Positions 6,848-15,257 are shown, numbered from the stretch's first letter. The stretch is DNA of 34,702 nt from an uncultured Lachnospiraceae bacterium (GCA_944381635.1 CALWLY010000033.1:1-34702); one strand, 5' to 3'. Made by a program: numbers and translations. Notes: generated from the sequence alone by a model not told the origin.

Positions 6848-7267
6848 CTAAATTCCGGAAAACAACTCCCCTTCCATACACAGGATATCTCCAATGGGAA
6901 TCTTATCTCCGTCTACCATCACAATATTTTGGGCATAGTCGTCAACTTTTTTTACAATTCCTGTAACGGTTACATACGCGCCGCCGGACTTTTTCTCATC
7001 GGGTTTGAAGTAGGTGATGCTGACCTGTGGGTTCTCGCCAAGTTTTTCCAGAAGTATCTGCACCTGCCTGTCCAGAACAGCCTTGCTCTCCTCATCCATT
7101 TCAATCTTTTCTTCTGTCAGCCGTGCAGTCTCTCTGATGGCCGCCTCATAACCTGTGAGAGCCGCAAAAGGGGAAAACTGGGCCGCTCTGTCCGCTGGCG
7201 ACATATGCGCCCTGTCAGAGGAAACATGGTGGGGCATATTGATAATGTCGTCGTAAGAATTCTTCAT
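6848..7267 (-). CDS. YolD-like protein
   Basis: 139 residues. The N-terminus (PHHVSSDRAHMSPADRAAQFSPFAAL) and the later VTGIVKKVDDYAQNIVMVDGDKIPIGDI match the YolD-like family, which commonly accompanies UvrX/YqjW-type Y-family polymerases. Its ATG overlaps the polymerase stop by 4 bp, so translation is coupled and the product is probably a polymerase partner or regulator; the biochemical role is not established. Likely induced with the polymerase through the SOS box at 9441. Confidence 0.85.
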   Translation of the reverse strand: MKNSYDDIINMPHHVSSDRAHMSPADRAAQFSPFAALTGYEAAIRETARLTEEKIEMDEESKAVLDRQVQILLEKLGENPQVSITYFKPDEKKSGGAYVTVTGIVKKVDDYAQNIVMVDGDKIPIGDILCMEGELFSGI

Positions 7268-8790
7268 GCCTTATGCCCTCCGATCTGCTGATTCCGCTCT
7301 TTGGCAGTGGCTCCTTCTTCCAGATTCATCCCTTTTAAAATGGCGTTTTTTCCAAATTTTTTCTTGATATCAAGCATTGCCCTCTGTATTTTCTTTTCCC
7401 GTTCCATTCTTGCGGCTTCCTCTTCTTTCTTCTTTTGCAGCGCCCCGTAATCGGTGAACAGATCCATCTGTTCAAACTTTTCTTCGCCGGTGCCTGCTGC
7501 CGCTTCCTCTGTCACATGGTTGGCCGTAACATTCAGCCGCCGTATGAGAAGATCTTTATCCACGATGCTGTCATACAGCTGTGACACCGCATGCAGAATC
7601 TGTTCCGTGGAAGAAGTATACGCTCCAAGGTTTATGGTTCCGTGGGCATGCTTGGGTATCTGCCGTCCATACCGGTCTGACGTGATTTCGCCGTGATAAT
7701 GGCCTCTGCGGCCTGGGTCTCTCAGATTGTCAATATCGTATCCGACCGTAATGACAATCTGATCGGTGACAAGCCCTTTGTCTACCAGACCTAATACCAG
7801 AAGATCCGTCATTTCCTTCAGCACAAGCTTCGCTCGGTCAAAATCATACGGACAATGAAGAACCTGACCGGATCCCACACTGCTGCTATCCGGTTTGTAC
7901 GCTTTGATATCCGCAATGGTACAAGGCTCCCATCCCCAGGCATGGTCGATCAGCAGCTCCGCATTTACCCCGAAAAGCTTATAAAGCAAATCTTCGTTGT
8001 GGTAATCGGTAGGCTTTCCCACAGAGCATCTTGCCACATCTCCCATAGTAAACATTCCGTTTTCTTCCAGCTTTTTTGAATAACCTCTTCCCACTCGCCA
8101 GAAATCCGTCAGAGGACGGTGCTCCCAGAGAATGCGCCGATAACTCATCTCATCCAGCTGCGCAATGCGAACCCCGTTTTTGTCTGCCGGAATATGCTTT
8201 GCCACAATGTCCATGGCAACCTTGGCAAGGTAAAGATTCGTGCCGATTCCGGCAGTGGCTGTGATACCGGTAGTCTCCAAAACATCCAGGATGATCTTCA
8301 TGGCCAGCTGACGGGGTGTGAGCCGGTAAGTATCCAGATAATCGGTAACATCCATAAATACCTCATCGATGGAATATACATGAATGTCCTCAGGTGCGAT
8401 ATATTTCAGATAAATGTTGTAGATGCGGGTGCTGTATTCCATATAATAGGCCATGCGGGGCGGAGACACAATATAATCAATTGCCAGCTCCGGGGAAGCT
8501 TCAAGCTCTGAATAAACCCAGGAGGAGCCTGTAAATTTACGCCCCGGTGCATTCTGCAGGCGGTTCCTATTTGCCTCTTTCACCTTTTGAACCACTTCAA
8601 ACAAACGGGGACGCCCCGGTATTCCGTAGCTTTTCAGAGAAGGAGAGACAGCAAGACAAATTGTCTTTTCCGTACGGCTTTTGTCTGCAACAACAAGATT
8701 GGTGTTCATCGGGTCAAGCCCGCGCTCTCTGCACTCGACCGAAGCATAAAAAGATTTCAGATCAATGGCGATATAAATCTTTTGCTTCAT
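7264..8790 (-). CDS. Y-family DNA polymerase (UvrX/YqjW-like)
   Basis: 508 residues; ATG at 8790. Translesion DNA polymerase of the ImpB/MucB/SamB type. Catalytic carboxylates are visible: D10 in IAIDLKSFYASVE, and D142/E143 in YSIDEVFMD. After the palm come TAGIGTNLYLAKVAMDIVAK and the helix-hairpin-helix-like region around FWRVGRGYSKKLEENGMFTMGDVA, then a little-finger domain and a long charged C-terminal tail (from about 430) with QMDLFTDY, which resembles a beta-clamp binding peptide (Q-x-x-L-F). It sits between a DUF2200-like gene (117 bp upstream) and the YolD-like gene (4-bp overlap). The SOS box ahead of the set indicates damage-induced expression. Confidence 0.92.
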   Translation of the reverse strand: MKQKIYIAIDLKSFYASVECRERGLDPMNTNLVVADKSRTEKTICLAVSPSLKSYGIPGRPRLFEVVQKVKEANRNRLQNAPGRKFTGSSWVYSELEASPELAIDYIVSPPRMAYYMEYSTRIYNIYLKYIAPEDIHVYSIDEVFMDVTDYLDTYRLTPRQLAMKIILDVLETTGITATAGIGTNLYLAKVAMDIVAKHIPADKNGVRIAQLDEMSYRRILWEHRPLTDFWRVGRGYSKKLEENGMFTMGDVARCSVGKPTDYHNEDLLYKLFGVNAELLIDHAWGWEPCTIADIKAYKPDSSSVGSGQVLHCPYDFDRAKLVLKEMTDLLVLGLVDKGLVTDQIVITVGYDIDNLRDPGRRGHYHGEITSDRYGRQIPKHAHGTINLGAYTSSTEQILHAVSQLYDSIVDKDLLIRRLNVTANHVTEEAAAGTGEEKFEQMDLFTDYGALQKKKEEEAARMEREKKIQRAMLDIKKKFGKNAILKGMNLEEGATAKERNQQIGGHKA

Positions 8791-8907
8791 CCTCTGCCGC
8801 CTCCTTTCCTGACCATCCCAAAACCGATTTTGTTCCCGACTGTGACTTTCTTCGGTTCTGTTTTTTCTGTTTCTATCCGCCCCTCTGCTGCCTTCAGACC
8901 GCTTTGC

Positions 8908-9264
8908 CTACGCTTCTTTTCTCAATATCTTTTCCATAGGTTTTCCCTTTGCCAGTTCATCCACCAGCTTGTCCAGATAGCGAATTTCCTGCATCAGAAG
9001 GTCTTCAATATTTTCCACCCGTATTCCGCAGACAACGCCTGTGATCTGTTTCCTGTTGGGATTGGGTGAAGGCGCCTGGCGGAAGAAATCTCCATAGGTG
9101 ACAGATTCCTCCTGAAGTCTTTTCAGCTCTTCCCGTCTGTATCCGGTAAGCCAGCAGGTCACTTCGGCGACTTCATCCGCTGTACGTCCCTTTTTTTCTG
9201 CTTTGGCAACAAGCAGAGAATAAATCTTTGCAAAATCCATATTAAATACTTTATCGTTTGTCAT
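8908..9264 (-). CDS. DUF2200-family protein
   Basis: 118 residues from the ATG at 9264, with GGAGGG 5 nt upstream; a TTG four codons earlier is disfavoured because it would sit inside that binding site. NMDFAKIYSLLVAKAEKKGRT, CWLTGY and GVVCGIRVENIEDLLMQEIRYLDKLVDELAKGKPMEKIL match the DUF2200 family from memory. The protein is small and soluble, without transmembrane segments. Its function is unknown. Here it precedes the Y-family polymerase and appears to be in the same SOS-controlled transcript. Confidence 0.82.
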   Translation of the reverse strand: MTNDKVFNMDFAKIYSLLVAKAEKKGRTADEVAEVTCWLTGYRREELKRLQEESVTYGDFFRQAPSPNPNRKQITGVVCGIRVENIEDLLMQEIRYLDKLVDELAKGKPMEKILRKEA

Positions 9265-9328
9265 TGCACCCTCCAACCGTCATGCAGTTTCTGCACGCTT
9301 TTTCTCTTTGCTGTGTTTCAAATCTGTT

Positions 9329-9388
9329 TTACGCTTTTGCCTGCTCCATGGCAGCTTCCTGATCCGAAATCCGCTTTTCTGTCAGCAT
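9329..9388 (-). CDS. Possible 19-codon leader ORF
   Basis: MLTEKRISDQEAAMEQAKA, then stop, lies between the SOS box and the DUF2200 gene. An AAGGGGG stretch precedes the ATG but is only about 2 nt away, which is too close for efficient initiation. It has no recognisable homology and may be chance. Confidence 0.15.
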   Translation of the reverse strand: MLTEKRISDQEAAMEQAKA

Positions 9389-9440
9389 TTCCCCCTTACC
9401 ATGAAAATATGCACTCTGCCTTCCCGGAGCATCGAAGAGC

Positions 9441-9454
9441 CAAACATTTGTTCG
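9441..9454 (-). promoter_or_regulatory. LexA (SOS) box
   Basis: The minus strand reads CGAACAAATGTTTG. The Gram-positive LexA/DinR consensus is CGAAC-N4-GTTCG, so 9 of 10 defined bases match. It lies about 180 bp upstream of the DUF2200 start, in front of the Y-family polymerase gene set, a known type of LexA target. Confidence 0.65.
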
Positions 9455-9528
9455 TTTTCGTTATTTTATCACAGGAATCATTGGCTGTCAATCCGGGCAT
9501 CCTTTGCTTTCAAAGTTTCTGTAAAGTA

Positions 9529-10534
9529 ATCATTCCTTTGCTGCAAATTCACCCCTTGGTTCCCCAAGCCTTATTCGGTACAGCATGGCCTGCGATTTGC
9601 AGGGATTTTGACCTGCCCGTTTCCTGGGCAAGTTTTGTAACACTCACTATATCGGGAGGAACCATCGTATCAAGTTTATTATCCGCAAAAATGATACGGC
9701 GTTTTGGAACGGGATGTGTCACAGCATTCAGTACCGTCATGACGGCAGTTGCATTATTAGGGTTCTCCTGCTCAAATAACTTCTTTTTCCTTTGGTTCAT
9801 GGCAATTCCTCTGGGACTTGGTGCAGGGGCAATAGACACTGCCCTAAATAACTTTGTGGCACTGCATTATAAGGCATCTCACATGAATTTTCTGCATTGT
9901 TTCTACGGTATCGGCGTGTCACTCAGTCCTTTTTTAATGTCGCTTGCCCTTTCTGAAAATGCCAAAATTGTATATAGTTGGGTTGATATTTATCGGTTCC
10001 TGTTCCATCGAATATACTTGTGGAAATTGGGGCAGCACATTTCTTGTGGATGCAAAAGGATTTTCAGTAGATACTGCGGCGAGTATCGTTATATTCTACT
10101 ATGTCGGAATGGCTCTCGGACGATTTTTATCAGAAATCCTTGCAAATAAATACACAAGTTGGCAGATTGTGATCGCAGGACAGGGAATCATACTTGTTGC
10201 GATATTCTTATTGTTCTTGCCTATGCCTTCTATTGTTTCCGGTATTGCTTTGTTTTTTATAGGTCTCGGAAATGGTCCTATTTTCCCGAATATGATTCAC
10301 CTCACACCGGTAAATTTTGGAAAAACTCTGTCTCAATCCGTTATGGGGTTACAAATGGCCATATCGTATATCGGGATTTTATCTGCTCCGGCATTGTTCG
10401 GATTACTTGCGCAATACATCGGTGTTGCATTTTTCCCCTGCTATTTGGCAATTTTATATATTGCCATGATAAGCGGTGTAATCGCACTAAACAGAACAAC
10501 AGGTAAATGTAAATCCGGCGGGCAGTGCGTGTAA
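9529..10534 (+). pseudogene. Decayed MFS transporter
   Basis: Two reading frames carry the two halves of one major facilitator protein. The first (to about 9960) contains ALFGTAWPAI, SGGTIVSSLLSAKMIRRFGTG and PLGLGAGAIDTALNNFVALHY, i.e. helices 1-5 of the N-domain. The second (from about 9950) contains GNWGSTFLV, YYVGMALGRFLSEILANKY, GLGNGPIFPNMI and the final helices. Roughly 60 residues around helix 6 and the central loop are missing, and the frame shifts between the halves. The very N-terminus, normally about 20 residues ending in SLGLPDSL, is also scrambled around 9540-9570, and no start with a ribosome binding site was found. The carboxy half ends in the terminator at 10527. Confidence 0.8.
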
Positions 10535-10572
10535 TCTATAGTATTTTTGCTATATGATTACACGCATTTTTT
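10527..10572 (+). terminator. Intrinsic terminator after the MFS remnant
   Basis: GCGTGTAATCTATAG (10527-10541) pairs with CTATATGATTACACGC (10550-10565), with one bulge, followed by ATTTTTT. It includes the MFS stop codon and abuts the stop of the converging LysR gene, so it may serve both strands weakly. Confidence 0.75.
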
Positions 10573-11467
10573 AGTTGTCCACCTGCAGGGGCGAGGAAAT
10601 CAACGACAGAAATCTGAGAATATCTTCCGAGGCATTTTTTGCATACAGCAGACCGTAGGGAATGGGGTGATTCCATTCCACGGGAATCGTCACCAGAGAC
10701 GGATGCACATCTTTCCAGCATTCCAGGGTAAGCATAACGTTCTGCGTCTGAGCACAGCGGTTAAAAACTTCAATGTCGTAAAACTGCGGGATGTCCTCGA
10801 TCCGGATTTCCGGATGCTTTTCCAGTTCCTCTCTGATTCCATCCACAGACTTGGAATCGCCGCGTTTTACCATCATGATCGTCTGTCCATACAGATCTTC
10901 TATGGTAAGAGAGGTTTTCTCTGCCAGCGGATGTTCTCTCGAAACGGCGCAGCAATGGCTGTATGTTCCAAGCTGATAAAAGCTGCACAAATTCATCCAT
11001 TCCACAGAATCACAGGCTCCCACAAGAAAATCATACTTTTCACCTAATGCCCCAATCTCGTTCAAAATTCCCCTGTGGTCGTCTTCAAAGGGAACGATGT
11101 GCAGCTTGTAGCCGGGAAACTCTTGATTCACCTGATACCAGAGATCCATAAACGGCTTGCAGGGATTTAACAGGGAGCTTCCGATACAGAAAGTGGTCTC
11201 CACAGCTGCCGCCTGCAGCCTTGCCTCTTCGATGGCTTTCGCAGAATAGTCAAACAGAAATTTTGCATGCCGGTAAATAACCTGTCCCGCCGCAGTCAGC
11301 CGGATTCCCTGATTGGTTCGGTCAAACAATTTCAATTCCAGGTGTTTTTCCAGGGCATTGATCTGTTTCATCACAGACGGCGGCGAAAGATACAGCCGTT
11401 CTGCCGCCTTATTAAAACTGCCGCAGTCTGCCACGCACACAAAAGCTTTCAGTTGCTGGTTGTACAA
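10571..11467 (-). CDS. LysR-family transcriptional regulator
   Basis: 298 residues from a TTG start at 11467 (YNQQLKAFVCVADCGSFNKAAERL), with GGAGG 8 nt upstream; longer readings to 11605 run into the promoter region. The N-terminal winged HTH (1-60) contains SFNKAAERLYLSPPSVMKQINALEKHLELKLFDR. A LysR substrate-binding domain (about 90-290) follows, with co-inducer cleft residues not identifiable. It is divergent from the iron alcohol dehydrogenase at 11639 with a 171-bp shared control region, the classical arrangement for a LysR protein regulating its neighbour. Confidence 0.9.
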   Translation of the reverse strand: MYNQQLKAFVCVADCGSFNKAAERLYLSPPSVMKQINALEKHLELKLFDRTNQGIRLTAAGQVIYRHAKFLFDYSAKAIEEARLQAAAVETTFCIGSSLLNPCKPFMDLWYQVNQEFPGYKLHIVPFEDDHRGILNEIGALGEKYDFLVGACDSVEWMNLCSFYQLGTYSHCCAVSREHPLAEKTSLTIEDLYGQTIMMVKRGDSKSVDGIREELEKHPEIRIEDIPQFYDIEVFNRCAQTQNVMLTLECWKDVHPSLVTIPVEWNHPIPYGLLYAKNASEDILRFLSLISSPLQVDN

Positions 11468-11510
11468 GTTGGTTTCCTCCCTTTTTCCGTATTGCCTTTT
11501 AGTTAATACA

Positions 11511-11539
11511 ATATTACAACATCGATTCTTCTCCGTCAA
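11511..11539 (-). promoter_or_regulatory. Promoter of the LysR gene
   Basis: On the minus strand, TTGACG (11539-11534), 17 nt, then TAATAT (11516-11511), 45 bp before the TTG start. The opposite strand has TATAAT at 11552-11557, a possible -10 for the dehydrogenase gene, without a clear -35. Confidence 0.4.
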
Positions 11540-11638
11540 GCCGGATGGAAATATAATGAAGACAGTAAGAAAGCTTTCCGACATCCTATAAATACTTAAT
11601 ATCAACTTACACTAGAAGAGTTTAAGGAGGAATTCAAA

Positions 11639-12811
11639 ATGGCTTATCAGTTTTTTAATCCTACCCGTGTTCTTTTCGACACAGGACAATTAAACAATCT
11701 TCACGCACAGACCATGCCGGGGAAAAAGGCAATGGTCGTAATCTCAAACGGCAAATCCACCAGAGAAAGCGGCGCGCTGGAGCGCACACTCTCCCAGCTT
11801 TCCATGGCGGGCGTTGAAACCGTTCTGTTCGATAAGGTCGGAGCAAATCCGCTGAAATCCGTTGTGGAAGAAGGCGCTCATTTTGCCAAAGAAAATGGCT
11901 GTGATTTTGTTGTGGCTCTGGGAGGCGGCTCCGTCATGGACGCGGCCAAAGTTATGGCAATGTATGCGCTTCAACCCGGTGATCTTTGGGATTATGTGGC
12001 CGGTTCCACCGGAAAAATGAAACCGCTGGTAAATCCTACCCTGCCTGTCATCGCAATCACTACTACCGCCGGCACCGGTTCGGAAGTAGACCAGTGGGGT
12101 GTCATCACAAATCCCGAAACCAATGAAAAAATCGGCTGCGGAGGTCAGGACAGCCTTTTCCCCGTGATTGCCGTTGTGGATCCGGAGCTTATGGCTACCG
12201 TTCCTCCCAAATTTACCGCTTACCAGGGATTTGATGCGCTCTTTCACTCCACCGAAGGTTACATTTCCAAGGCAAACAGCCTGATGAGCGACATGGTACA
12301 GCTGGCCGCCATTGAAAATATCGGAAAATACCTGGCTCGTGCGGTAAAAGACGGCAGTGACATGGAAGCCAGAGAACATGTTGCCTTTGCAAACACCATG
12401 TCCGGTTATTCTATGGTAGTAGGCGCCTGCACAAGCGAACACGCTATGGAGCACGCCATGAGCGCTTATCATCAGCAGCTTCCTCACGGAGCCGGACTGA
12501 TCATGATTTCCAAAGAATATTACACCCATTTTATCAAGAAACATTGCTGCGACGAGCGTTTTGTCCGCATGGCAAAAGCTTTGGGAAAACAGGATGCAAA
12601 AGAACCCATGGATTTCGTGACAGCGCTGACCGAGCTTCAGGAAGCCTGCGGTGTTTCTGATCTTAAAATGTCCGATTACGGTATTCAGAAAGAGGAATGC
12701 ATGACTCTGGCTAAAAATGCCCGGGCCACCATGGGCGGTCTGTTCGGCGCTGACCCTGTCCCCATGACCGATGAAGAGTGCGCTGCTATCTTCGAAAAAT
12801 CTTACCGTTAG
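11639..12811 (+). CDS. Iron-containing alcohol dehydrogenase
   Basis: 390 residues; ATG with AAGGAGG upstream. Group III (Fe-dependent) ADH that interconverts alcohols or diols and aldehydes with NAD(P)H. The nucleotide loop GGGSVMDAAK is at 95-104. Metal ligands fit D199 and H203 (FDALFHSTEGY), H268 (in the SEHAMEHAM segment) and H283 (LPHGAG). Overall sequence is closer to BDH/YqhD-type enzymes than to FucO. It is followed 18 bp later by a flavodoxin gene, probably co-transcribed, and is divergent from a LysR gene. A substrate cannot be read from sequence. Confidence 0.9.
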   Translation: MAYQFFNPTRVLFDTGQLNNLHAQTMPGKKAMVVISNGKSTRESGALERTLSQLSMAGVETVLFDKVGANPLKSVVEEGAHFAKENGCDFVVALGGGSVMDAAKVMAMYALQPGDLWDYVAGSTGKMKPLVNPTLPVIAITTTAGTGSEVDQWGVITNPETNEKIGCGGQDSLFPVIAVVDPELMATVPPKFTAYQGFDALFHSTEGYISKANSLMSDMVQLAAIENIGKYLARAVKDGSDMEAREHVAFANTMSGYSMVVGACTSEHAMEHAMSAYHQQLPHGAGLIMISKEYYTHFIKKHCCDERFVRMAKALGKQDAKEPMDFVTALTELQEACGVSDLKMSDYGIQKEECMTLAKNARATMGGLFGADPVPMTDEECAAIFEKSYR

Positions 12812-12829
12812 CATCAGGAGGTAATTACC

Positions 12830-13336
12830 ATGGCGCAGTTGATTGCTTATTTTTCCAGAGCGGATGAAAACTATTTCAGCGGTGCCCTGCGTACTGTCCC
12901 TGTAGGGAATACGGAAATTGCCGCTAACATACTACAGGAACTGACGGGTGCAGAACTTTTTAAAATAGATCCGCTCCTCCCCTATTCCAAAAGCTATAAC
13001 GAATGTATTGCCCAGGCACAAGAAGATCAGAAGAGAAATGCAAGACCGGAATTAAAAAAATATCCTCAGAGTCTGGAAGACTATGACGTCATTTATCTGG
13101 GCTATCCCAACTACTGGGGCACCATGCCCATGCCGGTCTTCACCTTTTTAGAGCACTTTGATTTTACCGGAAAAACCATTTATCCTTTCTGTACCCACGA
13201 AGGCAGCGGCATGGGGCACAGCGAGCAGGATATCCGCCGGCTCTGCCCCGGTGCAAAGGTCGAGAAAGGATTGGCTATTCACGGAGGCAGCGTAAAGAAC
13301 GCAAAAAATGCCCTCAGCACCTGGGCTGCTCATTAA
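12830..13336 (+). CDS. Flavodoxin (Flavodoxin_4-like)
   Basis: 168 residues; ATG with AGGAGG. LIAYFSRADENYFSGALRTVPVGNTEIAA forms a lengthened phosphate loop. VIYLGYPNYWGTMPMPVFTFLEHFDF and CTHEGSGMGHSEQDI are flavin-contact blocks. It directly follows the iron alcohol dehydrogenase gene, suggesting a redox module under the divergent LysR. Hairpin element copy 2 lies 40 bp after the stop. Confidence 0.88.
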   Translation: MAQLIAYFSRADENYFSGALRTVPVGNTEIAANILQELTGAELFKIDPLLPYSKSYNECIAQAQEDQKRNARPELKKYPQSLEDYDVIYLGYPNYWGTMPMPVFTFLEHFDFTGKTIYPFCTHEGSGMGHSEQDIRRLCPGAKVEKGLAIHGGSVKNAKNALSTWAAH

Positions 13337-13375
13337 AAATACCGAAGCGGTTCGAAAGTTTCCCACATTTTGCGG

Positions 13376-13444
13376 GAGTGCGCATCCACAGCGGAGCGTC
13401 TTTTGTTATACGGTAGGAAATGAAATTTCTTACCGTATAACAAA
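13376..13444 (+). repeat. Hairpin element, copy 2 (with 25-bp flank)
   Basis: The 25-mer (13376-13400) is identical to that of copy 1, followed by 1 nt and a 43-nt hairpin (13402-13444). The stem is TTTGTTATACGGTA/TACCGTATAACAAA and the apex GGAAATGAAATTTCT. The apex can extend the stem (G-T wobble, then GAAAT/ATTTC) and close on a GAA loop. The stem differs from copy 1 at most positions yet stays fully complementary. It lies downstream of the flavodoxin in sense orientation. Confidence 0.75.
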
Positions 13445-13508
13445 TTTGCCCCGATATTTCATATTTTTATTTATTCATATTTTTTATTTGTGAAGGAGGA
13501 ATTTTATC

Positions 13509-13919
13509 ATGAAACCAGAAGAAGTAAGTGTTTTCCCGGCAGGAGGAAAAAATGAAGCATTCGCAAAATATTTTGTAGGACAGAGCTATCTGAATATGCT
13601 CACTACCGAAGGTGTTCCGATCGGCAATGTTACCTTTGAGCCAGGCTGCCGGAACAACTGGCATATTCATCACGCCAAATCCGGCGGCGGCCAGATTCTT
13701 CTGTGTACAGCCGGACGGGGCTACTACCAGGAATGGGGAAAAGAGGCCAGAGAGCTTCACCCTGGTGATGTAGTCGTAATTCCACCGGAAGTAAAACACT
13801 GGCACGGCGCTGCTGCTGACAGCTGGTTTGCTCACCTTGCTGTAGAAGTTCCCGGTGAAGAAACTTCCAATGAGTGGTGCGAACCTGTTTCCGACGAAGA
13901 ATACGGCAAATTGAAATAA
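13509..13919 (+). CDS. Cupin-domain protein
   Basis: 136 residues; ATG with AAGGAGG. Single cupin barrel: motif 1 is NNWHIHHAKSGGGQIL (H52, H54 and Q62 as likely metal ligands), and motif 2 is PGDVVVIPPEVKHWHG (H97 or H99). This type is often found with carboxymuconolactone-decarboxylase-like proteins and near oxidoreductases; its reaction is not established. It has its own leader and is followed by a strong terminator. Confidence 0.85.
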   Translation: MKPEEVSVFPAGGKNEAFAKYFVGQSYLNMLTTEGVPIGNVTFEPGCRNNWHIHHAKSGGGQILLCTAGRGYYQEWGKEARELHPGDVVVIPPEVKHWHGAAADSWFAHLAVEVPGEETSNEWCEPVSDEEYGKLK

Positions 13920-13952
13920 AAATAAAAGAAAAACAAGATTGCAAAATAATTC

Positions 13953-13983
13953 GGGGGCGATCCTTACAGGATCAGCCCCCTTT
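13953..13983. terminator. Intrinsic terminator between convergent genes
   Basis: GGGGGCGATCC (13953-13963) pairs with GGATCAGCCCCC (13969-13980) around a TTACA loop, followed by TTTAAATTT. On the minus strand the stem is followed by GAATTATTTT, so it may also end the fucO transcript. Confidence 0.85.
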
Positions 13984-14003
13984 AAATTTAAAGCTTTCTT
14001 TTT

Positions 14004-15149
14004 TTACATTAACTTGCAGAACAGCGCTTTGAAGTCTTCGATGCTTGCTTCTTTCGGATTTCCGGGTGCGCAGGCATCTGCTGCTGCTGACTGAGCCAAA
14101 AAGTCCAGATCTTCTTCTTTTAAAGCCTCCAGTTTTGCAGGGATTCCCACATCCATGGACAGCTGGCGAACCGCATCGATTGCAGCCTTGCGATAAGCAG
14201 CCTGATCCATACCGGTTGTATCAACACCCATAGCTTCCGCAATGTTTTTGTATTTTTCTCCGGTAGCTTCCTGGTTAAATTCCATAACGATAGGAAGCAT
14301 CATGGCACAGGCTACGCCATGAGGGGTGTCATAAACAGCGCCCAGAGTGTGAGCCATAGAATGAGCGATTCCCAGACCAACGTTGGAGAATGCCATACCG
14401 GTAACGAACTGTCCCAGTGCCATGCCTTCACGTCCCTCCGGATCGTTTTCCACTGCACCGCGCAGGCTCTTTGAAATAAGACGAATAGCTTCCAGATTCA
14501 GGCAGTCAGCCAGCTGCCATGCCGCCTTTGTTGTGTAGCCTTCAATGGCATGTGTCAGGGCATCCATACCGGTGGAAGCGGTGAGACCTTTGGGCATAGA
14601 AGCCATCATATCCGGATCCACGATAGCAACATCGGGAATGTCATTGGTGTCTACGCAGACAAATTTGCGTTTTTTCTCCACGTCTGTGATAACATAGTTG
14701 ATCGTAGCCTCTGCAGCTGTTCCGGCTGTAGTGGGAACTGCAATGGTAAATACCGTACGGTTTTTGGTGGGAGCCACCCCTTCCAGAGACCGAACATCTT
14801 CGAATTCAGGATTGTTAATGATAATACCGATTGCTTTTCCGGTATCCATGGATGAGCCGCCTCCGATTGTGATCATATAGTCAGCGCCGGATTTTTTGTA
14901 AGCTTCCACACCTGATTTTACATTTTCGATAGTAGGGTTCGGTTTGATGTCCGAATAAATCTCATAGGCCATATTTTGGGCATCCAGAAGATCGGTGACT
15001 TTTGCCGTAACGCCAAATTTTACCAGATCCGGGTCAGAAGCAATAAATGCCTTTTTCAGACCCTTTGACGAAATGATACCGGGAATCTCCTGGATAGCTC
15101 CTTTTCCGTGATAGGAAATGCCGTTGAGCACAAAACGATTGACTGCCAT
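14004..15149 (-). CDS. fucO: Lactaldehyde reductase / 1,2-propanediol oxidoreductase
   Basis: 381 residues; ATG with AAGGAGG upstream. Iron-dependent ADH that reduces L-lactaldehyde to (S)-1,2-propanediol at the end of fucose and rhamnose fermentation. GGGSSMDTGKA is at 97-107. Metal ligands fall at D196, H200, H263 and H277, the same numbers as in E. coli FucO, and SMAHTLGAVYDTPHGVACAM is typical. The alpha-L-fucosidase gene lies upstream on the same strand, supporting a fucose role. No isomerase, kinase or aldolase genes are nearby. The substrate could be another short diol or alcohol. Confidence 0.85.
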   Translation of the reverse strand: MAVNRFVLNGISYHGKGAIQEIPGIISSKGLKKAFIASDPDLVKFGVTAKVTDLLDAQNMAYEIYSDIKPNPTIENVKSGVEAYKKSGADYMITIGGGSSMDTGKAIGIIINNPEFEDVRSLEGVAPTKNRTVFTIAVPTTAGTAAEATINYVITDVEKKRKFVCVDTNDIPDVAIVDPDMMASMPKGLTASTGMDALTHAIEGYTTKAAWQLADCLNLEAIRLISKSLRGAVENDPEGREGMALGQFVTGMAFSNVGLGIAHSMAHTLGAVYDTPHGVACAMMLPIVMEFNQEATGEKYKNIAEAMGVDTTGMDQAAYRKAAIDAVRQLSMDVGIPAKLEALKEEDLDFLAQSAAADACAPGNPKEASIEDFKALFCKLM

Positions 15150-15251
15150 AATAAAAATACCTCCTTAAATTGAATATGAATCTTTTGAAAAAACGCAGAT
15201 AAGTAAACATACCCCATCCCTTTTGCTGCCTTTTTTCATTTTCATGTTCTT

Positions 15252-15257
15252 ATTATA
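15252..15257 (-). promoter_or_regulatory. Possible -10 of fucO
   Basis: TATAAT on the minus strand, about 100 bp upstream of the start, in an AT-rich stretch. The -35 position (TGGAAA at 17 bp) is weak. Confidence 0.3.

Noticed and set aside
9313-9528. Extended N-terminus of the MFS frame from 9313
   Set aside because: This stretch contains the SOS box and leader of the opposite gene set, and its translation has no transporter features.
11744-12814. 356-codon minus-strand frame inside the iron alcohol dehydrogenase gene
   Set aside because: Antisense shadow; the plus-strand enzyme has intact motifs, and the antisense product has no recognisable domain or start signal.
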